64,000 bases of DNA, from NCBI RefSeq assembly GCF_038070315.1, contig NZ_JBBPCC010000031.1, positions 11,368-75,367 on the forward strand, in the 5' to 3' direction. The stretch is from Paenibacillus_G filicis. GTDB taxonomy: Bacteria > Bacillota > Bacilli > Paenibacillales > NBRC-103111. The notes beneath the pieces were generated by a model, which saw only the letters and a program-made list of their open reading frames with translations, did not search any database and had not been told where the DNA came from. Shown piece after piece: positions 1-8,542 of the stretch; the stretch's first letter is position 1, and the number at the start of each line of letters is the position of its first letter. A program made the position numbers and the translations under genes.

Positions 1-421
1 TGATGCTCTTGAGATTGAGCTTCTCCGCCAGCCGCTTGCGCGCCTCGTACAGCCGTCTGCCGATCTTCATACGCCGGTAGTCGGGATGAACCATGACCTC
101 CATCCCGTAGAGGCTTTCCCCCAGCGGGTTATGGTTGCGGATATATCCTTTATCGGTAATTTCCGAATACGTATGCTGCTCCAGATAGTCTTCGAAATGA
201 ACGATCAGACTCGAGCTCGAGCCGATAATTTCACCGTCCAGCTCCACACAGATTTGCCCGTCCGGGAAAATCCGGATATGGCTTTCCATCTGCTCTCTCG
301 TCCATGGGTGCATATTGGGAAAGCATAGATCCTGCAGCGCGATGATGCGGTCGATATCTTCGGTATCTATATTGCGGATAATCATTTTCTTTTCGAATTG
401 CGAGACCTGATCCTTTGTCAT
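1..421 (-). CDS. yhcX: GNAT acetyltransferase / carbon-nitrogen hydrolase (N-terminal part)
   Basis: The gene is cut by the left edge of the window; 140 codons are visible, starting at the ATG at 421 just after a GGAG-type ribosome site. The reading (MTKDQVSQFEKKMIIRNI...) matches the N-terminal GNAT domain of the Bacillus YhcX family, in which an acetyltransferase domain precedes a nitrilase-type amidohydrolase. The segment GMEVMVHPDYRRMKIGRRLY contains the acetyl-CoA-binding R/Q-x-x-G-x-G/A-type loop of GNAT enzymes. The hydrolase half is outside the window, so the fusion is inferred from the family. The substrate is unknown; the family is thought to modify or salvage small amides. Confidence 0.8.
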   Translation of the reverse strand, partial: MTKDQVSQFEKKMIIRNIDTEDIDRIIALQDLCFPNMHPWTREQMESHIRIFPDGQICVELDGEIIGSSSSLIVHFEDYLEQHTYSEITDKGYIRNHNPLGESLYGMEVMVHPDYRRMKIGRRLYEARKRLAEKLNLKSI

Positions 422-760
422 GGATAACTCCCCATTCGGTTGTTTCCTCTACTATGCACCCCGAATTTTATGCCCGTGTTAGCGGATGGTAAAGCTAATG
501 TAAATGTTCGTCATATTTGTTAAGACAGAACGGCTTCGGAACAGTCGTCCGTCCCCCGAATGTACCGGAGCCGTCAAGCGGCCTAGGTATAGCAAAAAAA
601 CACAGGAGCAGCGCTGCCCGTGCTTAACGTTACAGGGATATCCCCCTAGTCATCCTGGCGGTAAAAAGACGGCCTGCCGCAGCGCCCCCTTGCGCTAAGT
701 CATTCTTAGTCTATGCCGCTACTGCTGCATAAGGATAAGAAGACCGGGCAAGCCGACCTA
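422..760. other. Intergenic region, no gene recognised
   Basis: I see no credible gene here. On the minus strand TTTACC (about 493-488), 17 bases, then TAAAAT (about 470-465) could be the promoter of the yhcX-like gene. The remainder downstream of the GGDEF-EAL gene shows no clear terminator. Confidence 0.35.
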
Positions 761-2830
761 TCAGTTAGCGTCGCTGAGCTCTTGCATGACCTCTTGCGGC
801 TTCAGGAACCGCTCCCCGACCTGCTCCGCCGTCAACGGCCGGCTGAACCAGTAGCCCTGGATATGCTCGCAGCCCAGCTCCCGGAGCATATGCGCATGCT
901 CCTCTTCCTCGACGCCTTCCGCGATGAGGCTGACGTTCAGACTTTGGCCCATCGCAATAATCGCCTTGACGATCGAGTAATTCACTTCATTGGTCGTCAG
1001 ATCGCGGACGAAGGACTGATCGATCTTCAGCTTGTCGATGCTGAATTTTTTCAGATAGCTAAGCGAGCTGTATCCCGTCCCGAAGTCATCGATGGCGATG
1101 CTGACACCGAGCTCCTTGAGCTGATTGAGCTTGGCGCGCACATAATCGAAGTCGATCATCGCGATGCTCTCGGTAATTTCCAGCTCCAGGTAGGCCGCCT
1201 CCATCCCTGACTCGCGCAGCGCATCGGCCACCAGCTCCACCAGCCGCTCGTCCTTGAACTGGCGGACGGACAGATTAACGGCCATCTTGACGGGGCCGAA
1301 GCCCTCCCGCCGCCACTGCATATGCCGCTCGCAGGCCGTACGGAGCACCCATTCGCCGAGCGGAACGATCAGTCCGGTCTCCTCGGCGAGCGGGATGAAA
1401 TCTCCCGGTGAGATGAAGCCCTGCTCCGGATGCTGCCAGCGCACCAAAGCCTCGACGCCGGTGAGCGTTAGCTCTCCTACTTGGCACTGAGGCTGGTAAT
1501 ACAGCGTCAGCTCGTTCTGCTCCAACGCCCGGAACAGCTCCTTCTCCATCATCATCTTCTTGCGTGAGATGTCATTCAGGTCCGAGGTGTAGAACTGGTA
1601 CGTGTTCTTGCCCTCCTCCTTGGCCCGGTACATCGCCATATCCGCATGCCGGACCACGGTATCCACATCCTTCCCGTCGCCGGGAAACATGCTGATGCCG
1701 ATGCTGCCGGTAATATGCAGCTCATTGTCATCCATCTGGAAGGAGGTCGCGAGCAGCTCCAGGATGAGCCCAGCGACCTCGGCCGCCTGCTCGCAGGACG
1801 TATTCGGCAGCACGACCGTGAACTCATCCCCGCCCAGTCTGAACAGGGGATACTTCCGGTGGAGGCCCTGCTCCAGCCGTGCCGAGATCAGCTTCAGCAC
1901 CCGGTCGCCCACCGCATGGCCGAGCGTATCGTTGATCAGCTTGAACCGGTCCAGATCGAGGAACATGACCGCCACTTCCGTGCCGCGCTCCCGTGCCTCC
2001 GTTAGCAGGTCGCCCAGATGCTCGTGGAAGGAGCGCCGGTTAGGCAATGCAGTCAGCGGATCGTGATAGGCCAGGAAATGCGCCGTCGACTCCGTTTCCT
2101 TCTCCTGGCTCACATCCTTGGCAACGATATAAATCCCGACGATCTGTCCGCTGACGTACATCGGAATATATGTGACGTACAGGTCCAGATGGCTACCATC
2201 CGCGTGCAGCGCTTGAACCTCGAAGCTTTGCGGCTTACCCTGCTTGGCCGCCTCGAAATGCTCCATCGCTCTGACCCGGTCCTCGGAGGCGATCAGCGAC
2301 GACAGCAGCATCCGGGGCAATTGAGAGAGCGAGTAGCCGGCCACCTTGTGAATCGCATCATTGGCCTGGATCAGGCGTCCCTGCAGATCAACCCAGCAGA
2401 CGATATCCGGATGATGGTCGAAGAGCGACTTGTACCGCTGCTCGCTAACTTCCAGCCGCTGCTCCGCCCACTTGCGTCGTGAGATATCCTTGAATAGCAG
2501 CAGGGCCCCCTGCAGGTCTCCGCTTTCTCCATAGACAGGCTGACCCCTGACACGGAGCTGCTGCACGGTTTGGCCCAGCAGAACCCGCCGGAAGGGCATC
2601 TCCTCCTCCAGCAGAGGGGTTTGACCGTCCGGGTGGTAGTAAGCACGCGCTTCCGGCTCCTGGCCCACAAGTCCGAGCTTCTGCGCCGCACCATTATAAA
2701 AAAGCGGCTCTCCCGCCGCGTCGTACACGATTACACCTTCCTCCATATGGTCGACAATCGCCTTCATAAATGATTCTTGCAGCAGCAACTGCGAGAAAAG
2801 CCCATCAGCCTTCAGTTCAATCACCACCAT
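761..2830 (-). CDS. PAS-PAS-GGDEF-EAL cyclic-di-GMP turnover protein
   Basis: A 689-residue cytosolic signalling protein. Two PAS sensor domains (about 20-120 and 130-245) precede a GGDEF diguanylate cyclase domain and an EAL phosphodiesterase domain. The GGDEF motif (RLGGDEF, about 333-337) is intact, as are EAL (VEALVRWQHP, about 460), the DDFGTGYSS loop and the LIAEGVE glutamate near the C-terminus. The sequence therefore predicts both synthesis and breakdown of c-di-GMP. I see no RxxD inhibitory site just upstream of GGDEF. There are no membrane segments, so the PAS domains should sense a cytosolic cue such as redox, light or a small ligand. The gene stands alone. The start lacks a strong ribosome site and could be a nearby GTG. 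Confidence 0.92.
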   Translation of the reverse strand: MVVIELKADGLFSQLLLQESFMKAIVDHMEEGVIVYDAAGEPLFYNGAAQKLGLVGQEPEARAYYHPDGQTPLLEEEMPFRRVLLGQTVQQLRVRGQPVYGESGDLQGALLLFKDISRRKWAEQRLEVSEQRYKSLFDHHPDIVCWVDLQGRLIQANDAIHKVAGYSLSQLPRMLLSSLIASEDRVRAMEHFEAAKQGKPQSFEVQALHADGSHLDLYVTYIPMYVSGQIVGIYIVAKDVSQEKETESTAHFLAYHDPLTALPNRRSFHEHLGDLLTEARERGTEVAVMFLDLDRFKLINDTLGHAVGDRVLKLISARLEQGLHRKYPLFRLGGDEFTVVLPNTSCEQAAEVAGLILELLATSFQMDDNELHITGSIGISMFPGDGKDVDTVVRHADMAMYRAKEEGKNTYQFYTSDLNDISRKKMMMEKELFRALEQNELTLYYQPQCQVGELTLTGVEALVRWQHPEQGFISPGDFIPLAEETGLIVPLGEWVLRTACERHMQWRREGFGPVKMAVNLSVRQFKDERLVELVADALRESGMEAAYLELEITESIAMIDFDYVRAKLNQLKELGVSIAIDDFGTGYSSLSYLKKFSIDKLKIDQSFVRDLTTNEVNYSIVKAIIAMGQSLNVSLIAEGVEEEEHAHMLRELGCEHIQGYWFSRPLTAEQVGERFLKPQEVMQELSDAN

Positions 2831-2963
2831 CTGGGACTAAAGGCATCGGCCCTCAGTACCGGTTTAAGTAATCTGATTGTAAAGTACAGTTATTTTCATT
2901 GTCAATTTCATCCTGTTAAGAATTATTGTTTATTCCCGGTACCCGTTCTCTGATTGCAGACGG

Positions 2964-2992
2964 TTACCAAACACTGAGAAATCAGGTACAAT
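2964..2992 (+). promoter_or_regulatory. Sigma-A-type promoter of the 3029 gene
   Basis: TTACCA (2964-2969) and TACAAT (2987-2992) are 17 bases apart and sit 36 bases upstream of the start codon. Confidence 0.5.
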
Positions 2993-3028
2993 GATCACAT
3001 AGAATTGAAACGTTTAAAGGAGGATCAT

Positions 3029-4711
3029 ATGAACACAACCTCAGCACACAGCAGGCAGTCGGAGCTCGTCGTCCGGATTGCTCAGGCGGCCAGCCGGCTT
3101 CCCGATGCCGGAGATGGCTTATGGTTTCACAATGATATCCGCAATAACTTCTACTATGCATCGTATTTATTCGCCTATGCAGTCGGCCCCTACCCCGGAG
3201 AAGTTCTGCCTCTGAGCCGTGAAGCGGCCAAGGCCCAGGCAGCCTCGGTGCTGCTGGCCGTGCTGCGCCTCCAGGATCAGGCCCCGGCCAGCAGCACCTA
3301 CGGACACTGGCCGCTCGGGCTGCGTCCTACGCCGCGGGAGGCCAAGCCCCACGTGCTCCCTGTCGAGCTCATGGGCAGCCTGATGGTCTACTTCCGCGAG
3401 CGCTACGACGCCGAGCTGGAAGGCGAGCTGCGCGAAGCGATCGATACGGCGCTGCGGCATGTATACCGCAGCGGCTTCTACCGTGTGCCTATGCAGCATT
3501 ATCATCACCATGAAGCCAAGTACACGGCGGCCAAGCTCATCTTCGGCAGCCGGTACGACGACCGGGAGCTGCTGGAGGACGGCGTCCGCTCCCTAGAAGC
3601 GACACTGGCCTTCGTCCGCCGCTACGGGATGGTCGAGTACGGAGCCCTGCCCTGGTTCTGGCATTGGGTCCAGGCCTTCACTTGTGCCTGGGAGCTGATC
3701 GCTGAGCCGTCCATCAAGCGTACACTGGCCGAGCTGCTCGATGTCCTGTGGCGGGAGCGGGCTCAGTTCTACCTGCAAGGCACCTGGGTCGGAGCCCAAT
3801 CCCGCGGGTGGCCGCATGATATGCCGCGCGACGGGAACGTGCTCTTCGACTATGTGCAGTTCGGCGGCTTCCAGCTGCCGGAGGCTATGCCGCGCACCGA
3901 ATACGCGGGCTTCCTGTATTATCCGGCGCCGGAGGATGCCCTTCATCTCGCGGTGGATCGCCAGCAGCCCGTGGAAGTGACCAAGTCGGTGCCGCGCACG
4001 GCCGCTGCGCCCGAGGACAAGCTGCACAGCTACGTCTACATCACCTCCTCCTATGCCGCAGGGGGCATCTGGGAGCGCGTCCAGGAGTTTGACAACGAGC
4101 AGCACCGCTGGGATGTGACGCTACCGCTTGACTCGGCCGGACCTGAGCCCGGCATCAACCAGGCCTACTTCTACCACCCGGCCGATGCTTCGGCCGGAGA
4201 GGGTGCTGCTCCGGGCGATCCGCGTCACCAGACTCGCTATGCGGAGGTGCTGTTCGACCGCAATGTGATTCTGGCGGTCTACCCGATCCCGGATACGGAG
4301 CCTGGACGGGTGCTGGGCGTGCTGCCCAAAGGTACATGGCAGCAGGACGGACAGTCACTGTACGTCCATGTCCCGGGCGGGAGCGGCGTTTACTTCGCCG
4401 TGCATCTGCTGCAGCCGTTCCGGATCGAGGAAGCCTCTGACCGGCTGAACGTGATCAGCGAGGGAAGGCCGAATGCCGTCGTCGTCGAGGCGCTGGATGT
4501 GCCGGAGGCCCGTGCTCTGGGCCTCGCGGACCTGGCCGCATTTGCCGCCGATCGAAGCTCCCGCAAGCCGGTTTTTACGGCGGGTGAAGAGCTGGGTATC
4601 CGCTACACCGGCGTCTTGGGCCGTGAGCAGGTCCTGCAGCTTGCCGAAGACGGCACCCTGCATCGTATGGTGGACGGACAACCGATCGACTTCACCGTTT
4701 ACCGGCCGTAA
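3029..4711 (+). CDS. Unknown protein, probable helical-toroid N-domain plus beta C-domain
   Basis: 560 residues from the ATG at 3029, which follows the strong ribosome site AAAGGAGG. I do not recognise a named family. The first 300 residues are rich in Trp, Tyr and His with regularly spaced helices (FHNDIRNNFYYASYLFAY; MQHYHHHEAKYTAAKL), which resembles the alpha/alpha-toroid of polysaccharide lyases and glycosidases. The last 220 residues look like beta-sandwich. There is no signal peptide, so a carbohydrate-related cytosolic role is possible but only inferred. The gene has its own promoter and ends in a terminator shared with the convergent phosphatase gene. Confidence 0.75.
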   Translation: MNTTSAHSRQSELVVRIAQAASRLPDAGDGLWFHNDIRNNFYYASYLFAYAVGPYPGEVLPLSREAAKAQAASVLLAVLRLQDQAPASSTYGHWPLGLRPTPREAKPHVLPVELMGSLMVYFRERYDAELEGELREAIDTALRHVYRSGFYRVPMQHYHHHEAKYTAAKLIFGSRYDDRELLEDGVRSLEATLAFVRRYGMVEYGALPWFWHWVQAFTCAWELIAEPSIKRTLAELLDVLWRERAQFYLQGTWVGAQSRGWPHDMPRDGNVLFDYVQFGGFQLPEAMPRTEYAGFLYYPAPEDALHLAVDRQQPVEVTKSVPRTAAAPEDKLHSYVYITSSYAAGGIWERVQEFDNEQHRWDVTLPLDSAGPEPGINQAYFYHPADASAGEGAAPGDPRHQTRYAEVLFDRNVILAVYPIPDTEPGRVLGVLPKGTWQQDGQSLYVHVPGGSGVYFAVHLLQPFRIEEASDRLNVISEGRPNAVVVEALDVPEARALGLADLAAFAADRSSRKPVFTAGEELGIRYTGVLGREQVLQLAEDGTLHRMVDGQPIDFTVYRP

Positions 4712-4769
4712 GTATGAAGAAAGGACCTGGCATTTTACCCATGCCAGGTCCTTCTTGCTTCATACTTAC
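4708..4769. terminator. Bidirectional terminator containing both stop codons
   Basis: Arms 4721-4733 and 4741-4753 pair perfectly. Outer arms 4708-4719 and 4758-4769 extend the stem through the TAA of the + gene (4709-4711) and the stop of the - gene (4766-4768). Confidence 0.8.
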
Positions 4770-5410
4770 GGAAACGACAGATAGGAGCGCCGTCTGCGGC
4801 TGCTCACGCCTCCATCCAGCCTTAGCAGGCCGGCAACGGCCGCAACGCAGAATAGCCCTGCCACATAGCCGGCTATAATGTCCGTGGCGTAGTGGACGCC
4901 AACATACAGCCTGCTGAAGCCGATCAACAGAATCAGCAGCATGCCGATCACAGCCATCCCCCAGCGGGCAAGACCGGAACGCGCACAGCTCCAGACGATG
5001 ACGATCAGCATCCCGTACAGCGCCATGCCGACCATCGCATTGCCGCTCGGAAAGCTGTAGCCGTCTACCGAAATCCAACCGTTATGTACAGGTCTGTCCC
5101 TCTCGAACAGCACCTTCAAGCCGGTATTGAGCAGCTGAGCCACAAGTACCGTGAGGACAAGGGCCGCCGCTTCCTTCCGGAATCGCATCACCCAGGCTAA
5201 TAACGCGGCCACCAGCGTCACTCCTCCGAAAGCAAACGTTGAGCCCAGCCCGTTCAGCGCCAGCAGCGCTGCCACCGGCTCCGTTCCTGCACGTCCCCCC
5301 AGAGCGGTCTGAAAGCTCCGGTCTAGTGCACTTGTGCCGTCCATCGGCAACCACCACACAAGACCTGCAAAGCCTAATGCACAGATCAGGGCAATCCCCC
5401 ATGCTTTCAT
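4766..5410 (-). CDS. PAP2-family membrane phosphatase
   Basis: A 214-residue polytopic membrane protein of the PAP2 superfamily, which dephosphorylates lipid phosphates such as undecaprenyl pyrophosphate or phosphatidic acid. The three signature motifs are visible: KVLFERDRP (motif 1, KxxxxxxRP), YSFPSGNAMVG (motif 2, PSGH with the usual His replaced by Asn) and SRLYVGVHYATDIIAG (motif 3, SRxxxxxHxxxD). The Asn in motif 2 deviates from the PSGH consensus, where the His acts as general acid, so activity may be altered. An N-terminal membrane segment and about five others are present. The gene stands alone, convergent with its left neighbour. Confidence 0.88.
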   Translation of the reverse strand: MKAWGIALICALGFAGLVWWLPMDGTSALDRSFQTALGGRAGTEPVAALLALNGLGSTFAFGGVTLVAALLAWVMRFRKEAAALVLTVLVAQLLNTGLKVLFERDRPVHNGWISVDGYSFPSGNAMVGMALYGMLIVIVWSCARSGLARWGMAVIGMLLILLIGFSRLYVGVHYATDIIAGYVAGLFCVAAVAGLLRLDGGVSSRRRRSYLSFP

Positions 5411-5602
5411 CTATTCTCCAACCTTTCTTGTAATGTCAGCTTGTCTATAAGCGATTATAGCATCACAAGCCCTCTGACAACATACTTCTTGCTCAAAAAG
5501 CCTCGTACATCTGCCCGTTGAGGCGCCTAAGAGGTGTGGGGAAAAGTCCTTTGGCAACCATCCGGCAGAGTTGAAATATTCCTGAGCTGGAACAGCTTGG
5601 CA

Positions 5603-5631
5603 TTGCTATGAACAATCTTGCATGATATAAT
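5603..5631 (+). promoter_or_regulatory. Promoter of the cold-shock gene
   Basis: TTGCTA (5603-5608), 17 bases, then TATAAT (5626-5631). It predicts a 5' leader of about 120 nt before the start at 5759, typical of cold-shock messages whose leaders refold in the cold. I see no gene in the 5411-5758 gap. Confidence 0.65.
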
Positions 5632-5758
5632 GAATTATTCGTATAGATGAAGCCACAAGATCACATTCTATAAAAGGTGTTCACTTCATGCAAGGAAGAC
5701 CTGAGTCGGATGTGACTTTTTTTCTACATACGGCACTAACCTTTGGGAGGAATTACAG

Positions 5759-5959
5759 ATGGAGACAGGAACAGTTAAGTGGTTTAACGCTGAGAAAGGC
5801 TTTGGTTTTATCGAAGTCGAAGGCGGCAAAGACGTTTTCGTTCACTTCAGCGCTATTCAAGGCGACGGTTACAAATCCTTGGATGAAGGCCAACGCGTAC
5901 AATTCAACATTGTACAAGGCAACCGCGGCCCGCAAGCCGAGAACGTTATCAAGCTGTAA
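5759..5959 (+). CDS. csp: Cold-shock protein (CspB-like)
   Basis: A complete 66-residue single cold-shock domain protein, the usual length for the family. The RNA-binding motifs RNP1 (KGFGFIEV) and RNP2 (DVFVHFSAI) are intact. It binds single-stranded RNA and DNA in the cytosol and acts as an RNA chaperone during cold shock and growth. The ribosome site GGGAGGAATT precedes the ATG. The gene has a long leader and a terminator 13 bases after the stop, followed by ydjO, another cold-inducible type of gene. Confidence 0.95.
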   Translation: METGTVKWFNAEKGFGFIEVEGGKDVFVHFSAIQGDGYKSLDEGQRVQFNIVQGNRGPQAENVIKL

Positions 5960-5972
5960 TTGTCGTTTAAGA

Positions 5973-6004
5973 AAGAACCGTGCCGGACGGGACGGTTCTT
6001 TTTC
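5973..6004 (+). terminator. Terminator after the cold-shock gene
   Basis: Stem AAGAACCGT (5973-5981) pairs with ACGGTTCTT (5992-6000) and runs into a T tract. It may be partial, since ydjO follows with no obvious promoter of its own. Confidence 0.85.
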
Positions 6005-6054
6005 GCTTTGTTCGCCTACTTTTAGCTGGCAGAGAAGACAAGGAGGAATGTGCG

Positions 6055-6243
6055 ATGTATTTTTCCAAAAAATCCTCAGAACCGACTCCCCAGGAAGAGA
6101 CCGCCATTTGGACATGCAGCCAAGCGGGCTGCTCTTGCTGGATGAGAGATAGCTTCTCCTTCGAGCAGGACCCGCTTTGTCCGATTTGCAGCTCGGCCAT
6201 GGTTCAGGGATCCAAGTTGCTCCCGGTTCTGAAGCGGCATTAG
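6055..6243 (+). CDS. ydjO: YdjO-type cold-inducible small zinc-ribbon protein
   Basis: 62 residues from the ATG at 6055, with ribosome site AAGGAGGA. The protein resembles Bacillus YdjO, a small cold-inducible protein of unknown function. It carries a possible zinc knuckle: TCSQAGCSC near residue 21 and PLCPICSSAM near residue 43. It lies 95 bases downstream of the cold-shock gene on the same strand, an order often seen in Paenibacillus, so joint expression by read-through of the weak intervening terminator is likely. Reading frames that extend further upstream lack a ribosome site and overlap that terminator. Confidence 0.8.
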   Translation: MYFSKKSSEPTPQEETAIWTCSQAGCSCWMRDSFSFEQDPLCPICSSAMVQGSKLLPVLKRH

Positions 6244-6285
6244 CCGCAATGAATTCTTCGTCTTGCCACGGCCAAAAAGTCGCGG

Positions 6286-6320
6286 GCACAAACCGGTCTC
6301 TACCGGTTTGTGCTTTTTTT
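6286..6320 (+). terminator. Terminator after ydjO
   Basis: A 12-bp stem, GCACAAACCGGT (6286-6297) with ACCGGTTTGTGC (6302-6313), followed by seven T. Confidence 0.9.
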
Positions 6321-6475
6321 GTGCCTCGGGGTGCGGCGGCGAGGCTGGCAAGCCAGCACATCCTGCATACCTAGCAGCCCGCTATATGCGGTATACAGCG
6401 TCATAAAGCCGGTCTACCCCCCTTGTCGAGCAATCATTAAGGAGCCGATTAAAGACGAAAAACGCTGACCGCTGG

Positions 6476-7444
6476 TCAGCGCTTCTCCAGTCTGAAGTTG
6501 CCGGAGCTGGTACGGATGTTCAGCTTAACATCTCCCGTGCCGAATGCGCCTTCGATCCGGCGGCCCTCCTCCTGCTTGATCGAATAAACAAACCCATCCC
6601 ACTTAACCTTGCCTTCGCCCGAGCTTGAGCGGTAATCCAGCTTGAGCGATTTGGGCTCTTGGCTGACGGCGAGGATAACATCTCCACTCGATGCCTTCAG
6701 ATCGATGCTGCGCGTCAGCTCGTCGGCCTCAAGCCGGATCCCTCCGGACTCTGTGATCCCTGTGACCATCGCCTGCCCATCCCGCATCTTGATCTCCCCG
6801 CTGGAAGCCTGCACCTTCAGCTCATTAGCCGTGTAACCGGACACCTCAATATTGCCGGATGCCGTGTGGAAATCGACGGATGCCGCCTGCACTCCGGAAG
6901 CCTCCACATCACCGCTTGAGGCCTGCGCCGAAATCTTCTCCCCGTTAACCTGATTCAGAGTCAAATTGCCGCTGGTTGCCTTCAACTGAATGTTGTCCGC
7001 ACTCACCTGATTCAGACGGACATCTCCGCTCGATGTTTCCACGACCAGCGACTTCATGAGCTTCTCCGGCAGTTCCACGTGCAGCTCCAGGTTTTGCTTC
7101 TGCAGGCCGAGCCCCGCAGACTCCGGCAGCTCGATTCCGATCCGCAAGGTATCGTCCTGCGGCTCCAGCTTCAGCTTGAGCTGCTCGGCTAAGGCTGTGC
7201 TTGCCTTACCATTAAGCCGTGCCTGAATCTTATCCGAGCCTCCCTGCAATACCTCGATCTCTGCACTGGACGACTCGATCCGCAGGTTACGGATATTGCC
7301 CGCCTCCATGGTTTCTTCCTGGTTGATCTCCTGGGCATTGAATATCAGGGATCCGCCTGTAAATAAACGCATCGGGTTCGCCATGTAAATCAAGATGATA
7401 ATCCCGACAGCGATCAGAATAAAACCTACACTCCGCTGCATCAC
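6476..7444 (-). CDS. DUF4097 beta-repeat protein, LiaG-like
   Basis: 322 residues. An N-terminal membrane segment (about 7-24, GFILIAVGIIILIYM) anchors an extracytosolic domain made of repeated short strands of the SSGDVR/SSGNLT/ASGNIEV type, the right-handed beta-repeat of DUF4097. In Bacillus this family includes LiaG and YvlB, which belong to cell-envelope stress operons. No lia-type two-component system is nearby, so a role in envelope stress is inferred only from the family. The gene diverges from the general stress protein gene across a 306-base gap. Confidence 0.85.
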   Translation of the reverse strand: MMQRSVGFILIAVGIIILIYMANPMRLFTGGSLIFNAQEINQEETMEAGNIRNLRIESSSAEIEVLQGGSDKIQARLNGKASTALAEQLKLKLEPQDDTLRIGIELPESAGLGLQKQNLELHVELPEKLMKSLVVETSSGDVRLNQVSADNIQLKATSGNLTLNQVNGEKISAQASSGDVEASGVQAASVDFHTASGNIEVSGYTANELKVQASSGEIKMRDGQAMVTGITESGGIRLEADELTRSIDLKASSGDVILAVSQEPKSLKLDYRSSSGEGKVKWDGFVYSIKQEEGRRIEGAFGTGDVKLNIRTSSGNFRLEKR

Positions 7445-7645
7445 ATAATCTCTCCATTCGTTACTAGGTACACCCAGTATATCAAGATCTAAGCGGCCTT
7501 AGCGTTAGACCTCCGATCTGAATTCAGACCCGTCTTTGGTCCAGTATGCCCCCGGGAGACTTTCGTCTCCATGAACGTCCTCCCTGTTATACAGCTTTCG
7601 TTACGCCGCTGGAATACGGGGGGTAGCAGGGCTTTGTTCAGTCTG

Positions 7646-7679
7646 CGCGGCTGTTCAGGTTCAGAGCTGAACAGCCGCG
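7646..7679. other. Strong hairpin in the divergent leader region
   Basis: Perfect 13-bp arms CGCGGCTGTTCAG (7646-7658) and CTGAACAGCCGCG (7667-7679) with an 8-base loop and no T tract on either side. It lies 71 bases before the stress-protein start, between two divergent genes, so it is not an ordinary gene-end terminator. Nothing else is seen in 7445-7750. Confidence 0.7.
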
Positions 7680-7750
7680 GTTAAGTAAATACAGGCATGA
7701 TCGAGCTGCCTAGAAGATGGCACCCACTACGAGTATGGGAGGTTTTTCGA

Positions 7751-8425
7751 ATGGGTAAACAGATTGTCGGCGTATTTAACCATGAAGACGAAGCCGTCCG
7801 TGTGATCGAGCAGTTGAAGAGCGACGGATACCACTCCGAGCATATTTCCATCATCGGGAGAGATCCCGAGGAGCTGGAAACGATCGGCCAGGACACTGGC
7901 TCCCATGTAGAAACCGGGGCGGTGACAGGAGCTGCCACAGGGGGCATGGTAGGCGGCGTGACGGGTCTGCTGGCTGGCATCGGCGCACTGGCGATTCCCG
8001 CAATCGGGCCGATTCTGGCCGCCGGACCGATTGCGGCAACACTGGCAGGGGCAGCCCTAGGGGCCGGAGCCGGTGGGATCGTAGGCAGTCTGATCGGGCT
8101 CGGAATTCCCGAAGACGAGGCCCGGACGTACGATGACTACATCAGGCAAGGCAAGATCCTGGTGCTCGTCGAGTCCGACGACCTCCATGATCCCCGTGCG
8201 ATCGAAACGTTCCGCGCCAACCACTCTCTGAATGCTTCCAAGCTCCCCGCTGCGGACAACGCTTCCATTCCCTCCAATCCGGTAGAACGCGCCCGTGAGC
8301 AGACGAAGGATGTGACCCGAGCGGCCATCAAGTCCACCCGCAGCACAGAGAGCCATCTAGAGGAGCCCACTGATTACGGCCGGGATGGAAGTCCGGAAGA
8401 GGGGCCATCCCCCCGCCGCTACTAA
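7751..8425 (+). CDS. General stress protein, YflT domain
   Basis: 224 residues from the ATG at 7751, preceded by GGGAGG. The N-terminal 55 residues (KQIVGVFNHEDEAVRVIEQL...) form the YflT-like alpha/beta domain of general stress proteins. Next comes a long Gly/Ala-rich stretch (about 60-125) with two likely membrane-inserting glycine-zipper helices, then a charged, disordered tail. Proteins of this layout are induced by heat, salt or ethanol in Bacillales; their biochemical role is not known. A GTTACG-15-GGGTAG element near 7610 weakly resembles a SigB promoter. The gene is monocistronic, with a terminator at its end. Confidence 0.85.
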   Translation: MGKQIVGVFNHEDEAVRVIEQLKSDGYHSEHISIIGRDPEELETIGQDTGSHVETGAVTGAATGGMVGGVTGLLAGIGALAIPAIGPILAAGPIAATLAGAALGAGAGGIVGSLIGLGIPEDEARTYDDYIRQGKILVLVESDDLHDPRAIETFRANHSLNASKLPAADNASIPSNPVERAREQTKDVTRAAIKSTRSTESHLEEPTDYGRDGSPEEGPSPRRY

Positions 8426-8458
8426 CCCCGCTCCCCATAGCCCGACCTGCACGTTAAA

Positions 8459-8491
8459 AGAAGGGTCCGCCTCAATGGCGACCCTTCTTCG
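8459..8491 (+). terminator. Terminator after the stress-protein gene
   Basis: Arms 8459-8471 (AGAAGGGTCCGCC) and 8477-8488 (GGCGACCCTTCT) pair with one bulged base. It may also serve the convergent UvrC-like gene. Confidence 0.75.
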
Positions 8492-8542
8492 ACTGTTAAC
8501 CAGGACTGCAGATATGACCGCGCCCTCGGGTCCCTACTTGCC

